Shown: piece after piece, positions 27,837 to 41,623 of the stretch | How the letters are laid out: each line of letters starts with the position of its first letter | How positions within the stretch are numbered: position 1 is the stretch's first letter | Origin: Nipponacmea schrenckii | Lineage: Eukaryota; Mollusca; Gastropoda; Lottiidae | Assembly (NCBI GenBank): GCA_030562195.1 | Contig: CM060200.1 | Coordinates: forward strand, 23,103,023 to 23,167,022 | DNA: 64,000 nucleotides | Direction: 5' to 3' | Position numbers and translations under genes: made by a program | The notes under the pieces: generated by a model | What the model saw: only the letters and a program-made list of their open reading frames with translations | Told to the model about the DNA's origin: nothing | The model's database searches: none

Positions 27837-30800
27837 ACACTGTACATATTACATAGAGCAAAAAATGCATTGGTTTGGATTCGTGACAGTTGATGGCACA
27901 ATTAATTAAACTCGGAATCTTAATGCAAATATGCACGGGTGGTGTCTTCTTTAAGTCACTAATACATTCGTAACTGCACACCTTTTGATTTGAGTCTGAC
28001 TCAATTGTATCATACCTGAGGTAAAATTGTACTGGACGTGGGCCAACTAAGTTGTTTAAACACCAAAATTCAAAATTCTTCTTCTAGACTAGAAATCTTT
28101 CCATTAACTAAATTTTTATAACAAACTTGAGTAATGTAATAGATAGATATATAGATTGATTCCTGTTATTCCCACGTCAATACCAATATCGTGTTAGAAG
28201 ACATTTATTGGAATTACTTTCTTTTTGAACTACCAGGATTGCTGTTGATGGAATCTCTTCATGGCTAATAAAGCTAGGATTAACCTGTTAGTCTATGTAC
28301 GTGATCCTTGCTATTAGATCATCCTTCCACTCAGACATGGTTGACCTCTACAACATGTTGCTAGTGAAAACAAATTTTCGACGATGTTTAATGTTTAAAA
28401 TGGCGTCAGTAATGTGTTGATATATGGAGAAATATACGTGTTATTCACCATTAAGTTCATAGACTCAATAACATTGTCTTCAATAATTTAAATGATTGGC
28501 TAATGAAATGATCCCACTGTTAATATACATACCTGTTAAAAAATGTTTTCATGGAGGTCTATGTATATTTCATCCTTTCTGGTGTTGATTTTGAAATCAA
28601 CGGAAGTGAGCACCGAGCGTCCTTTTTGCACTTGCGATATCGTTAATAGAAATAACTATTTGTATTATCATCAATGATCGACAAAGATCGACATTAATCA
28701 CACCCTCATTTGAAATATATTTGTACGGCGGGAAAATCTATTTGTAATACTTACGTAAAACGCAGTATGATACTCAACTAGAGCAGATTTACATTGCGAA
28801 CTGTTTGTTAAACATGAACTATGAAAAGGAATTTCAACGATTCTTATGTGATGCAGTGATGAATACAGATAGGTTTGTTTATTTGTTAGGTTGTTCTTGA
28901 ATAACGGCGTAGGAAATGTTATGTATACAATATATATGTGATATTACACAGAGAATGTCGACCAGCTACTATATTTACACTATTTACACCTTATCTGATC
29001 AAACACAGTCACAATCTGGGTATAATGAGTCAATTATTCTTCCATAAATAAACAAGATGGCGATCTGTATTGCTAGAGATGTTTCGTAGAACCGGATTCT
29101 CGTCTCCCAGACTTACAAGGTTGGTACTGCTTTAATATTGGAATTCACAGTGCAAATCTGTCAATCCCCAGCCCAAGGAATCTTCACTAATGATGAAACT
29201 GTGTTCAGCATCTTATTTACACCACAATATAAAGGGTTTTTTCTGATATGGTCCAAATATGGCATCACTTGACCCAATATCCTCTGAGTGTCGGTAATGA
29301 TCTGTTTGTTTTGAAATTCCAGTTATTACTAAACTAATTATTGGACTATTAGAGTTCTATCAGTGATCTTTTGACATTTGATTAGTAATAGGAATTCAAC
29401 AGGTGTTGCGGTAAACTGTTCTTCTTCTTGGTCATGAAAGTTGTTATGATATTAATGGTACATTTTCCTAAGAAGCCAGACAGCAGATGGACATTTAAGA
29501 CATATTGAAATTCTGTCAGCATTTTAAGAAGTAGTTTATTCAATAACTAGACATTAACACGTGAAGTGTGTCAACGGTTCTCGTGACCAGTTGGATATCG
29601 CTTGTAGTAGAAGTGTATTATTTTAACCTTACTTCCAATCCCCTACTTTTGTGGATGGTACGATTACTATACGTAGTCCAATACTGCTCATAGAAGCTAT
29701 GTGGTGGTGCTTTTGTTTATTGATTTCAGACAAGGAAACTTCGTGTTACAAAGCTGAAACAGTACGGTTGCTTTAGTTAATCTGAAAACTAAAAATGAAC
29801 CTTCAGTTGTTATCCAACACTGCCTAAATTAACATCCTAATGTTGCTTTTTATACTATTAAGGGTTCAGACAAAGACAATTTTAGATAACAAAACAACAA
29901 TTTAAAGTCTAATTCTGCTTTCTGCAGCAATTCTATTGTGTCTGCTTAAATTATATCCGCAATTGCAGAAAATGAAAACAAGGATACAATAAATGATATA
30001 TGAATTGGGTTGAATCCAATTCCTGGGTATTAATAATTGTCAATGGAATTCAAACATTTTCTAACACAATAATAATCTCCAGTATTCAGTTGTAGTGGAC
30101 TGTAAGAATCACATAAAATAATAAATCCCCCGAGAAAAAAGAATAGTTCTCATTATCGACTTTAAGCCTTGTTCTCATTTTCAAGTTCTACTCACTTCGC
30201 TTTCATCCTTTTCCCAGTTTATGATGCAGTTATGGCCATATTGCTCATTCTACCGTTATATTTATGGTTGGAGAGTGAGTGTGAATTATTAATCATATTA
30301 TTGGAGAGGAATATTAGGTGTTCATCAAGGCGAAGCTGTTTCACCACTGATTTTAACTAATGCAGATTCATGACCTAGATTTTAAATTAAAAATTTCCTG
30401 TTATGGATTGGATAATTTATAAAGACATTAAAAGGTCTGTCATTCTAGGAGGATTAACTCATTCGCTTTTCCAACTCTGATGAATCGATACGTGTTCACT
30501 TTAAAAAACAAAGTTCACGTTTTCTAGTAATAGAAGTTCGTTGAGAAGTGGTCATATGGGGAATATTTAAATCATCATAGTATCAATGTGCTATTGTTTG
30601 ACTTGACATAATGTAAATATGTTAGAATGTATTAAATGTATGTAACCTTATGAGAGGTTAAAGTCATTGTTTTTATTGAACATAACCCCGTCATTGTTTC
30701 AATGTACCTCTAACATTTCCTGTTAACGTGTCAACTGGTTGTAATTTACATAACCTCGGGGTTCTGTTCTGGTTGTTATTAACGCAAACTGAAACTACAG

Positions 30801-32371
30801 GTACATATTTTATAGAATTGTTCATTGTTTTCATGGATTGACGTTTTAAGTCGGCCTATACAGACACTATACAAAGACCTATACAGGATTCATAATGTTT
30901 CCTATCACTTATGACTAAAATTGCTGTCCCGTGTGTCGAAACAGTGTATCAATTTACATATTTGTCATTACCTTGTGATTTGGGAAGGGATTGTTCGATG
31001 TATTTTCTAATGCAGTCGCTGTTTTCATCTATTTATCGTTGTCATGTATTCGATTCGATGGCTCTTGGCATATATTCTTGGTTCTCTGGCTGGAAATCAT
31101 TGACACAGTGACACAGATATTGCCCTGAAATTAAAAAAAAATTCATATGTCTGTGAAATCCGTGTATTTCCATAAAGAATGTAACTTGAACGCTCATATT
31201 TCTGAAAGTGTCACAGTACTACGTCTTGTATCAGAGAATTATAATCTGTTCTTATTAACTTCCTGGTAAATACAGATTCTGAAAATTTGAGTATATTTCT
31301 TGGTAATTGCGAAGTCACAAGTGACAGATCTAGTGTACTATCTACGAATAGCAAATTGAACATGATACTAGTTTGATAAATTTAGGAATTTCAATTCTTG
31401 CTATCAGTGTTCAGATAAGTAGTAGATACTCTGATATGTTGCCGACCTCCCTCGAGTGAGTTTAGCTGGAGGAGAATCAGGGGATGAATCAAGATATATG
31501 ATCTTATATCAACATGAACCAGAGTCTAGTGTAAACACATGGTTCCTATAGTCGTCTTTATATTATTTATATTACTGGTTAGAACTAGGCTTTTTTCTTC
31601 AATTATATTAAAATTCTTCAAATATCTCTCCCATTCTTTTAATTGTTTTTAAAGAATACGAGAGAAATCTAATTAAGCTGTTTGTTTATTGAGGATTTTG
31701 ATTGCTGATACGTTTGAAACCTATCAGCGATATGTAATGTTTATTAACTGATGATATAGAAAGGTTGTGTGTATATCTAAATTTTGATATAGTTATAATG
31801 CGCAGATTATGAATTACATTCAATCGTGCATTGTATGAGAAGTCCCATTCAACGACACGTATTATATTCTTTTACGATTACTGTACTGAAAGTGTTCATT
31901 CATACCTAAGTTTTCCAAACTCCTGTAAGACTTATGTTTAAATTTCATGTAAAGATCTGATCATATTTGTAATATACTATGATATGATCGCATCATAGCT
32001 TATTCATTCATTCTCTTATCCATCGCTTCTTTCATTCTCTATTTATGCAATTATAAATATATTCTCTCATTGACTCAAGATACACATTGACGAGAGGGAG
32101 AGAGAGAGAAAACGGTCTAAATAACAAAGACCATTGATTAATTTCATTGGTGTATTGATCGTTCTCTCGTGTCATTTATTCATTCACTCAGTAAATCATT
32201 CATTCATTCATCTCGCTTTAAGATTTGAAGAGAAATTTATAATAGCGACAGTTAGACAGCAAGTGTTGGAATGATCATAATAGACTGGTATTGTCATGAA
32301 TTTTTAAACTTAATTGTCTTTAGCAGGGACTTCATACGATATATAATTATTCTAGTACTTGTTTTTTTTTA

Positions 32372-32372
32372 C

Positions 32373-32443
<71 letters not shown>

Positions 32444-32454
32444 TCCTTTCTTTC

Positions 32455-32541
<87 letters not shown>

Positions 32542-32576
32542 TTCTTTCTTTCTTTTTTTTCTTTCTTTCTTTCTTC
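32372..32576. repeat. CTTT/AAAG tetranucleotide microsatellite, about 205 bp
   Basis: This is an almost uninterrupted CTTT array on the plus strand, so strictly pyrimidine on one strand and purine on the other. Small interruptions (CCTTT units near 32,444-32,456, and lengthened T-runs near 32,541 and 32,553) suggest ageing. The long open frames through it (up to 117 codons of FLS repeats on plus, or KER repeats on minus) are products of the repeat and not genes. Mirror-symmetric polypyrimidine of this length can form intramolecular triplex DNA and would be polymorphic. A nearby short CATT-type run at about 32,165-32,212 and a GA run at about 32,094-32,109 make this a simple-repeat cluster. 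Transcribed from the plus strand, it would be a very long polypyrimidine tract inside the intron. Confidence 0.95.
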
Positions 32577-35500
32577 AATAGCTATTCTTGCTTTAATCAC
32601 GTTGGTTTTAAAACGTCAGAATGACACAAGTCACTTAGTATTAAGCACATGCTTGTAAATTACTATAAATTAAACTTGGAAGAGCTCCATGGATATATAA
32701 ATTGTGCACATAAGCAACTTCATATGTCACAGGTTATTGTGTATGAAAAGTTTCGTATAAGATCGTATAAGACTTAAAAAAAATCTCATTACAAAGAACG
32801 TTGCCAAAATATTTTTTGAAGCCTTTGCCGTATACCATGATAGAAACATATCATCAACAAGCCTTGATGATGCCCATATAATTTAAATACTTATCTATCT
32901 TTTATATTCATGATCTCATCATTGTACTAGAGGGAATTACAATTGACCACGACAGAAATTAACATTGCTTTGGAATTAATTCCGATCTTTTAAATGGACA
33001 AACGCCATTGACCGGCGGTCAGCAAGCTTGTCAGATTCAGGATGAAAGAAACTAATATTCAAATTAAACAGAACAAGAAGATTTGACCCTCGGGGCATCT
33101 TAAGTTGTTCGATCTGGTAGTTCATTTCCTCAAATCTGCATAATCAAACATCAGAAATGAGAATTGGTAGAAATGAAATTGTTTAGGGGATATTTGCTGG
33201 TATATTGGGAAATGGTACAAGTATGTATTTAATATCACAGAGATTGTATCAGGGTTGAGTAAACTGAAATCATTAAAGAAACAGTTAGATATTGCTTGAT
33301 TGAATATTATTAGAATTGGCCAATGTTCCTTGGGATGACTCATATTTCTTGTAACCTTCAAACAATAAAACATGTACTTAACAATACTGCTTAAGTGAAC
33401 AACATTTGAAATATTTTTGAAAGAAAATTTATATTTGGCTATATGGTCTCTCCGTTATTAATATACACATGTATTTCTACAGCTGCAGCAACAATATACA
33501 TCTTACATTTGTCAGCGGTCACCGTTGATCTTAAGATGTATATAAATGCCGTTTTCCTTGGTTATTAAACTAGTCTATAGATCACTTCCTTTGATGTAGT
33601 ATATTACACAATAATGATTAAAATTGGAGGAAATCTTGTAAGCTTCATCATCTTGTTGGTTAAATACACAGCAGGTTATCACAGTAGAGAGTCTTGTCTC
33701 GTCTTCTCATATTTTCAAAATTCTTTGTCACCCAATATGGCGTAAGTTGGTTAACCTTATTCTCGAGTTTCCTAAATCTTGTATAATGTTTGCTCATTAA
33801 TTATCACAGATTTGAAAGTTAGGATTCCCTGCCAGTCTGATTAACAAGGACACCCTCTAAATGCTCAGGGTGTAAAGAATTTTAATAAGACACGTATGAA
33901 CCCCTAGGCCGCCCTTTAATTGAATCACTGGACTTTGTTACTTAAGATATTCCACTTATTTTTAAAGAGGGCGTGATGCACCGTGACCAAATTATGATGC
34001 AATGTCTTTGACCACATGTTCACGGAAATTTACGATTCAAAATGGCGTAAAATCAGATTGTGTGAAGTCTTTATTTTAGCATCGGAGAACTAAATGGAGA
34101 CATTATTTGAGGACGTACTTGAATCTATGACATATGGTGTAAAATTCGTCCTCAAGGGATTGTCAGGTCACAATGTTGAAGAGGTAATAGTCCATAATAC
34201 TTCTTGTCGTCGTCATCATTTTCATCTTAGGACTGTATTCTCGTGAAATCACGTGTAAATATAATAATTAAATCTGTTGTAGTGTGAAATAACGTGGTGT
34301 TAAGGGACACAATGGCTGCACTTCCGCCCTTCTATAGCAGGTCGTCTCCTGTAAAGACATTCAATAAGAAGACATAATCAGTCTTTTCTTTATATTTGGG
34401 GAGTTAATTTCCTTGACATTTTATTTGTCCTGTCATTCATCCCTACAACTTTTCATCCATTGTTTGTTCGTTAAGGCATCCCTGATTTCTACTGTTTGCA
34501 TGTTTGGACAATCTGTGCGTCTCCACAATCTCTTATCACGCTATTTCAGCTTACATGGAAACAAGGAGATACAATTCTTCTGTGTCAGTATGCAACAGAC
34601 AGGTGCAAGGGCATAAACCTTCACCTTACCACAAACATAACATTGTTTCTATACCATTATTATAAGCCCAGCGAACCTGAATTGCTCTAATGTATCCCTT
34701 ATTGTTTGTTCAGATCTAGCATGAGTTTGATCATTCGTTATATATTTGGTCGACCAACACGTCCATAATGGCAAGGAAATTGAAATCACCTCTCCAATTT
34801 TGCATCATCATCTTTTCGTATTCAAAAACCCAAAATAGATGTAGAAGAGAAGGACTTAAAACACCGCTCATTTCATAACACCAATATTGTTATTTAAAAG
34901 GTAAAGTATCTCCGAGCAAGTTTTCCGATAGGATTAGAATTTCCATTTCATCTTAAAAATTGCTCCCATTTCATTTGGAAAAGCGATTCGAGGAGTTAGT
35001 GTGAAATGTTAAATATTTTAGACTAATTGGCTGGAGGTAGCATGTGGGACCTATATATAGTAACAATCTAATGATGCAATTGAAAAGAAGAGTAAATGAA
35101 GGAAATCTAATTTGAAGACAAGAAAATTTCTTTTGTCAATGGGTGAGTAGATCGTCAAATTAGATTGTAGACAAGCTAATAGGTACTAGAATCTAAGACA
35201 TTTCATGCTTCATAAATACACAATTGGCATAATGACACGATTTACTGGGGAAAAAAAGAAGTTCCAGACTAGTTTTTCTAACATCAAGAAAAATGTCTCC
35301 AAATGTAAATTAGTATGAAATGTGGATTTTAACAGTCGAATAGCTGGGTTTCTCAAGCTTCTCACCATTCCAGACCTATTCCAAACTTGAGTTCGTCCAA
35401 GACTTGGATTCTTCGTGATAAAAGCATCATTCCATTTTCTTGTCGAGCTTGAATCAAGTTTCAAGAACACCAAAGAAGTGAAATTAAGAAAATCTTTACT

Positions 35501-38500
35501 TTCGCTTTGGTAAGATTTATTGTGCCATTTAAATGCCTTGCCATAACAGAACTTCTGACTTATACCATTTCATGAAAGGAATACGTTTATGGTATCAAAG
35601 GATATGCAATTTAGGTTTACAGGCAATTACAATATTTTCATATTAGTTCACTATAATGCCATAAAATAGGCTATAGTATAATTATTATTAATAATTAATT
35701 GAAAGATCGTACTAATTAATCATCCATACATTTCTTTCTTCTATTTATTTCTCTTTTAAAACACTTTCATTATTCAAGCAGGGCGTCTTTTGATGTTTTC
35801 TATCGACTTCACGACAGTCCTTATAAACCAAGAAGCTTTGATGGATGAAAACCTGAAATTGACATTGGTTGTCAAAAATGATTTAATCGAGATTATATAA
35901 ACAAGCAGCAATTCAGTCTGTAGAAGCCACACCAGCTGTTCAATATGCTACTGGAAATTATAATGTAGGAAAACGAGTTGAAGCCTACCAATTTTAAGAA
36001 AAAGTATACATGTATAAATACATTTGTCGTGATCTCATTACAGTCATTATTCCCTGTTCCCATCTGTTAGTTGACCAAAATCGAAAGATAGGACAATACT
36101 GAGGTTCTAAGGTCGACAAGCAGTAGATTACGAAGACGACTTGTTGAAAGGAAAATAACGCTTACTGAAGTCGATAAAAAGGCATTTCAATGTAAAATCA
36201 TTGTCAAAGCGAATCTCAGGTGTTCTGGTCTATATAATTTTTATTAATTATTTCAAAGTTCTCAACAAGTCATTTGTCATATTGATTTTACATTGTCTCT
36301 TCTTTCTAAACTCGACCTTAATCTTGCTTCAAGAGTTTTTTTTTTTTGGAAACGTGTCATCTCTTTTACTTATTTGATTTATCGTCGAATGAATTGTTCA
36401 GTGTATATGAATGTCTATTTGATGCAAATTCGTAGAGATTGTCATTCGACTTGGATACGGATTTATGGCCAAGTTATCTTAACAATAAGCAAATATGAGG
36501 TAGGTGAAGTAGTCTGAAAGAACTCCAGATGTTGTAGATGTAGATGTTCTTGGAAATCTTTACCCGATAACCGACACGTTCATAAAAAGAATTATATGAA
36601 ATTTTTTGGTCTTCTCTGGGATTATTTGCAACTCTTCAGAGAAAACTCACAAAGACCCTTATCTGGTCGAGTGGAATACTAGACCTGATCTAAATATCTG
36701 ATAAGGGTATAAGACTTAATTTCAGTTCATTTTAGATATCTGATATCCGTATATTAGCCGTATTTTATATCCAGTAAGTGTACAGATTGGCGAAGATAAC
36801 CTACATCACTGAACAATGAAAAAATCAGAAGTATTTCTTTGGTCCAGCTGTTGGATATTACGTCTGCTAAAACGTCTCCTGAGACCTCCTTAACTTTATA
36901 ACCCAGCTTATTCCTTGTCTTAAGTTACTCTAATAAAATATTAAGTGTAGATCTAACCTTCAGTGTATAGCAGATCAATATAGAAAAAATCTGATGAAAA
37001 CTGACTATCACTTGGGATTCATCACCAAGATAGCTTTCACTTTCACTTGCTACTCGCGACAATCATGAATATGCATGCTAGCTACAACAGTTATTAACAG
37101 GAAGTGAACTTGATTACCATCATAGTCTTGTGTCCTCAAGTCTCAAAGGATTATAGCTAGCTCAATACGATGTACCAGTAATCGTACGTACTATTAACTG
37201 AATTTGGATCTGATTTCATTGTGTCTTGATATAAGAGTCTATTATTAACTAGCGCCAATCGACCAAGTCATGACATGCCAAATTGTTTGCCGTTGTTTGA
37301 AAGTAATAAAACTCACAGGGACTATTGTAGTGGTACTATTTTATTACTAATAACGACTGGTGGAACCTCATTTCTACAGACTAGTCATTCTCCTAATGGT
37401 ATTTTGACAAGAATTATTGTATAGCTCAATAATTAGGTCTCGCTCCATTGTGAAACCACACTTAATTAGTAAACACACACAAAGGGTTACTTTTACCTAC
37501 AGAATATCCAACAGAAATTGAAAGAAACTTTTTTAATAATTTTTCGCCGAGTACAAAATACTCAATAACTGATTATACATTGTGAATACAAAACTATATT
37601 CCATAGAGTTTTTGTTAGAAAGTTAATTACACATTTCTGAAAGAATCGCCTGAATTTGAATTCAAAGAGATGCGAATTCAATGTTTTTCTTGTTTCAAGC
37701 TATTTAAGATTAATAAACATTTGGATGGAGAACAGAAAAACAAATATGCTTTTGAATTAGTTATTGTATGCTGGGTTAAGAAACAATGTCTTTATTACAA
37801 TTGTGTTTCCTTAAATATTAATACAACAACTTTGTCTTGTGTTTGATTTATAATATGCAGGCTTATTAATGCATTTTCAATGAACAATGTATTTCAAGTA
37901 TTCTTTATTCTTAATTACACTAAACAAAGACTATTTTAAAGTCAAAGATTGGAAGGGGTTGACATAATAGAGAATGGACCTCACTTCATGGCTTAAATGT
38001 TAGCGTCAATACTAAATGCAATTACTAAATAGAGTTACATTTATACACATTTCGTACAATCTACTCCTGGTATAATAATAATATAGAGAAGCATAAATAG
38101 GTGTACATTGACATATATGGGATAGTTTTACGATGTATCTGAGCGTTTATAAAAGCAATTAATCGGCAACTTTGAATGATGGAAATCATCATTTCCACTC
38201 AAAGAAAAAAAGCAGTGTCAAGTCTGTGGTAATCATAGGATTAATTGCTATGTCTAGTTTCCATCTAGAATTCAGTGTTGAAATGGAGTGGCATGTCGTT
38301 ATTTTCTTATTATTGTTTTTGGTCAGTATTCTGACAATGTTTGGGTGTTCATTTCGCTGTTTTTCTATTTTGATGAATTTAGGGTTAATACGTTACTTTA
38401 AAATCAATTTAATAATGAACGGAATGTTTAGTAAATCAGCTGCATACTAGGTTTAGATCTATTTTATTTACCATTACATCGTCCAGTAGTATATATGGAT

Positions 38501-41054
38501 TGATCAACTTTATTTCTCCACTGACAGTTTTATGTCTGTTTTCTCATTCACACTTCAAGATTTATTGCCATTTGTTTGAAGTAAAACGTGCTATAGGATG
38601 GGGAAGAGTAATGTAGGAAGCTGCCTATAAATATAATGTCTTGATGATACAGTCTAACAGATGTAACTCTCAGAACATCATCTGTGGATTGAATTACATC
38701 AAATGGTCGATTTGACCTGCTCTGTGACACAATCATTGATTGCTACACATTCCTCCAGCTGATATTGTGACGCATTGCATGTCGAACAACTGGGACGTGT
38801 TTCCGATTGAAGAACATAGAAGCCATGTGGATGGAATGAATTATTCACATAAAATAGGCCTACAGCTAATTCTCTATATTCCAACAGGTATTAGTCGACA
38901 AGTTAAGTCTATGATCTACAAAATTCACAGACCCAGTGAATTTGAAGGAGGGGCAAGCTTGACGCTGGATTCTGAGATGATTACCATAGTAATGGCTCAA
39001 ATGAAGACAAAAAATGTAACTCTACATTTTGTGCATTGTTTGATACCGATTGTATATTTGGTAGAGTAAAAGGAACATTTCAGAATCGACATGGGCGAAT
39101 ACCTAAAGATCTAACAAAAACCATACAATTGCCCCTCGAAAGAACCAAGACAAAAATATTTAAATCAGTCGCAACTTTCAGATTGATAATACATGTTTTT
39201 TGTTAAAGATAATGAAGTACATGCACAAAGTCATAAAATTTAATTGAATTTATAAAATACAAGAAAATATAGAAAATAAAATGTGATTTATCAAAAACAC
39301 TTCCACCTCTATACAAAGTCAGGAATATTAATCAACTGTGGTGGTTTTAAGACATTTTAAGATAGCATAATCTCAAGTAGTTGAAGAGGAGTTTGGGTGA
39401 GAAAATAGAACATTGTGTTTTGTCTGATACTCTCTCAGCTATAACACAATATAAATTTTGATGTTTTATTGGAACTATCTGGTCGTCATGTCTTCAGATT
39501 TCGAACACTTTTATAGCAGTGTAAATTGGAAGCACCATCGTTGTTGCCTTATATATCATAGGCGTTTGAGAAACACATCGATGTGTTTAACAAGACCTCT
39601 ACCCTAGCCTCTGCTCCTTTGTCGGTGTTTCTTCTCTAGAACTAGAACTGTTCCTGTTCAATTGCATAAAGTAATTCTACAAATAAGGAGAACGATTTCG
39701 AACCATAAATTTTAAACTCTCTTACACTACCAGACTAAAGATCATGTATTGAATCAGTAATCTTGTATTGTAATAATATTTCAATATATTACATCTTATT
39801 GATGGAATATTTCAAATTCTTAAGTCTGAAAAATACTAGAGGTTTGGTAAATGATTATGTTTTTGCTTTTGCATGACAGCTTTAATGTAATATTTCAATT
39901 GTTACGTCTGGATGTAAGAAGTTTGATGAATGATAAACTTATGCCGTTCTTCAACAACAAAGGAGAGATTTTTATCGCAATCAACACTTCATATGAAAAA
40001 CGAATTTCTTGACTTCATGTCCTTTATATAAGAAATACTTCTGTGTAAATGTGTAGTTGAAATTTTGTCGGTATTCTTTTTATTGCCTATTAACACTCTT
40101 AAACTTCAAAATGTTGGATGTTCATCAATTTGGTGTCATTTTTCATTACACTTTAATATTGGAATATTAGTATGTATGCATAAACCATTCTATTCTGTTC
40201 AAAATCTTATTGATATCTATGCACTATGATAAAACAAACAAATCAATAATTTGAAGATCAAACCTTTCTTTAGCAGATCTTAGTATACCATTAACGAGGA
40301 TTCCAAAGGCAGTTCAACGCCTTTCTCAACACATAGCCATAGCGCAAACAGATGCATTTAACGCAGTTATTCATTGGTTCCTATGAACCGCGGATAAATG
40401 CATGTGCACACATCCTGCATCAATTTAATTTTTATTTTATGTTTTGCCGAGAATCGCGAAAATTTTAACAACGTATAAATCGCCTATAGAGATAATGATG
40501 TTTTATTTGGAGATTTTGTCTGACTGAATAAAGAAATAATAGTCAGGAAACGTTCTAAATGATTCAATTTCTAACATTTGTCGTGCCATTCATGTGAAGT
40601 TTGATGTCGTTTTTAACCTAAAACACATGGTTTGACTGTAATTGCATAAAACACTCAGACAACCAATCTTAGTCTGAAAACAAAAAGTAGAAATGAAATT
40701 AGATAGAATTTTCTGTCCGTCCATGAACTGAAATCGGATGTTATGTTCATCCGACTATTAATCATATTCCCACAAAAATTGGAATGGAATGTTGGTTAAA
40801 GACAAGAAGTGCATTTTTTTTTCATTCTCGCCATACTTTTGGTGGTTCTGATGTATATTCATATGTATTGGACAAACCAGTTGTCTTCAATTTCTATCGT
40901 TCCGCAAGACGTGTAGGTTAATACGATTTCTAAATTCGACCAGCAGGTTGCTTTTAATTCCAGCGTTAAAAGTGAAAGCAAAGAATAAGAAGATTAACAG
41001 TGATTAAGTGTTAATCCTTCAAGATAAATCAGCATTGTATCGGAGTAATTCTGG

Positions 41055-41100
41055 TTCAACACGCACCTAGAAATCTCTTTCAACACGCACTAACATCTCT
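41055..41100. repeat. Imperfect tandem pair of TTCAACACGCAC units
   Basis: Two adjacent copies of a 22-24 nt unit start TTCAACACGCAC and end ATCTCT, differing by a 2-nt indel and single changes. A third ACACGCAC occurs near 41,187. This is a small local duplication, about 480 nt upstream of the first ratchet site, with no assigned role. Confidence 0.6.
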
Positions 41101-41559
41101 TAAATATCGCTAAACATGGTTCCAAATTGTACAATTTGCGACTCTTAATTAGATCTAATGCTCTTGAAAAATAAAAAAATTGTTAACACGCACGTGTGCG
41201 GTCATTATATTGACAATGTCATTCACTCGTACATAAATTCAGTGTAAAATACATGGTCACTATCTATCTCACCTTAAGCAACACGACCATGTATATGAAT
41301 TGTTCCCAATGAATAAACTCCCTGAACAGATTCTCTCACCCTCAATCTACACTAAAACACTATTTCGACCAATTTTTTAAACATAATATCTTAAAATTCT
41401 CAATAAAACTTACATGTTTTGCATTTACTTTTACAGATTAAAAAATACTACTATTTCAGTAAAATACAATGTCTTTTGGAATCATATTGTCACGAAAAAT
41501 CTGTCTGATATGTAAAGGTGCTGTACTTTTTTTGCTATTGATTTATCTAGTATATTTAA

Positions 41560-41588
41560 TTCATGTTTTTTCTTTCTTTCAGGTAAGT
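41560..41588 (+). other. Recursive (ratchet) splice site 1: acceptor fused to donor
   Basis: A pyrimidine-rich tract at 41,565-41,580 ends TTCTTTCAG at 41,582, and GTAAGT follows at once (41,583-41,588). The 3' splice site and 5' splice site thus abut with no exon between them. This matches the ratcheting-point consensus known from long introns of Drosophila (first in Ubx) and vertebrate neuronal genes. The upstream AG nearest the site is at 41,550, leaving a clear AG-free zone. TTTAATTC at about 41,556 is a possible branch point. Splicing exon 1 to this AG would regenerate a donor reading ATAG|GTAAGT, stronger than the original GTAAGA. It sits 27,405 nt from the exon 1 donor and on the same strand. 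RNA evidence (lariats or a saw-tooth read profile) is needed to prove use. Confidence 0.75.
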
Positions 41589-41623
41589 GTGATTCATGAT
41601 AAATATTCATTGCTTGTTAACTT
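41583..41623 (+). other. Putative RS-exon 1 (41 nt) with downstream donor and in-frame stop
   Basis: Downstream of ratchet site 1, a second donor CTT|GTAAGTAAGT starts at 41,624 with a perfect intronic consensus but weak exonic bases. The 41 nt between the two donors can be defined as an exon, as described for vertebrate recursive-splice exons, and would normally be skipped when the regenerated first donor wins. Read from exon 1 (phase 1), the frame gives G-K-C-D-S and then TGA at 41,597-41,599. Retention would therefore truncate the protein right after the signal peptide and mark the mRNA for decay. Confidence 0.55.

Larger units (their letters stand above)
14178..41582 (+). other. Intron 1, segment 1 (exon 1 donor to first ratchet site), about 27.4 kb
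   Basis: Between the exon 1 donor and the AG at 41,581-41,582 I see no coding exon. The content is AT-rich intronic DNA with a perfect 22-bp hairpin at 17,030, small palindromes at 16,389 and 27,817, a dispersed-repeat copy near 23.8 kb, and the CTTT microsatellite at 32.4 kb. There are also scattered YY1-like motifs at 18,587 (minus), 21,784, 28,397, 29,054, 33,734 and 34,039. By eye no other AGGTAAGT occurs in this segment on the plus strand. Under recursive splicing this segment would be removed as the first lariat. Confidence 0.5.

Noticed and set aside
32271..32658. Open frames of 69-117 codons on both strands rich in FLS or KER repeats
   Set aside because: They are translations of the CTTT microsatellite. 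A repeat with no stop in any frame gives long frames without being a gene.
38172..39069. Two plus-strand open frames (92 and 109 codons), the first with a hydrophobic stretch
   Set aside because: Hydrophobic runs are common in AT-rich translation. No known family, no splice signals and no start context that stands out.
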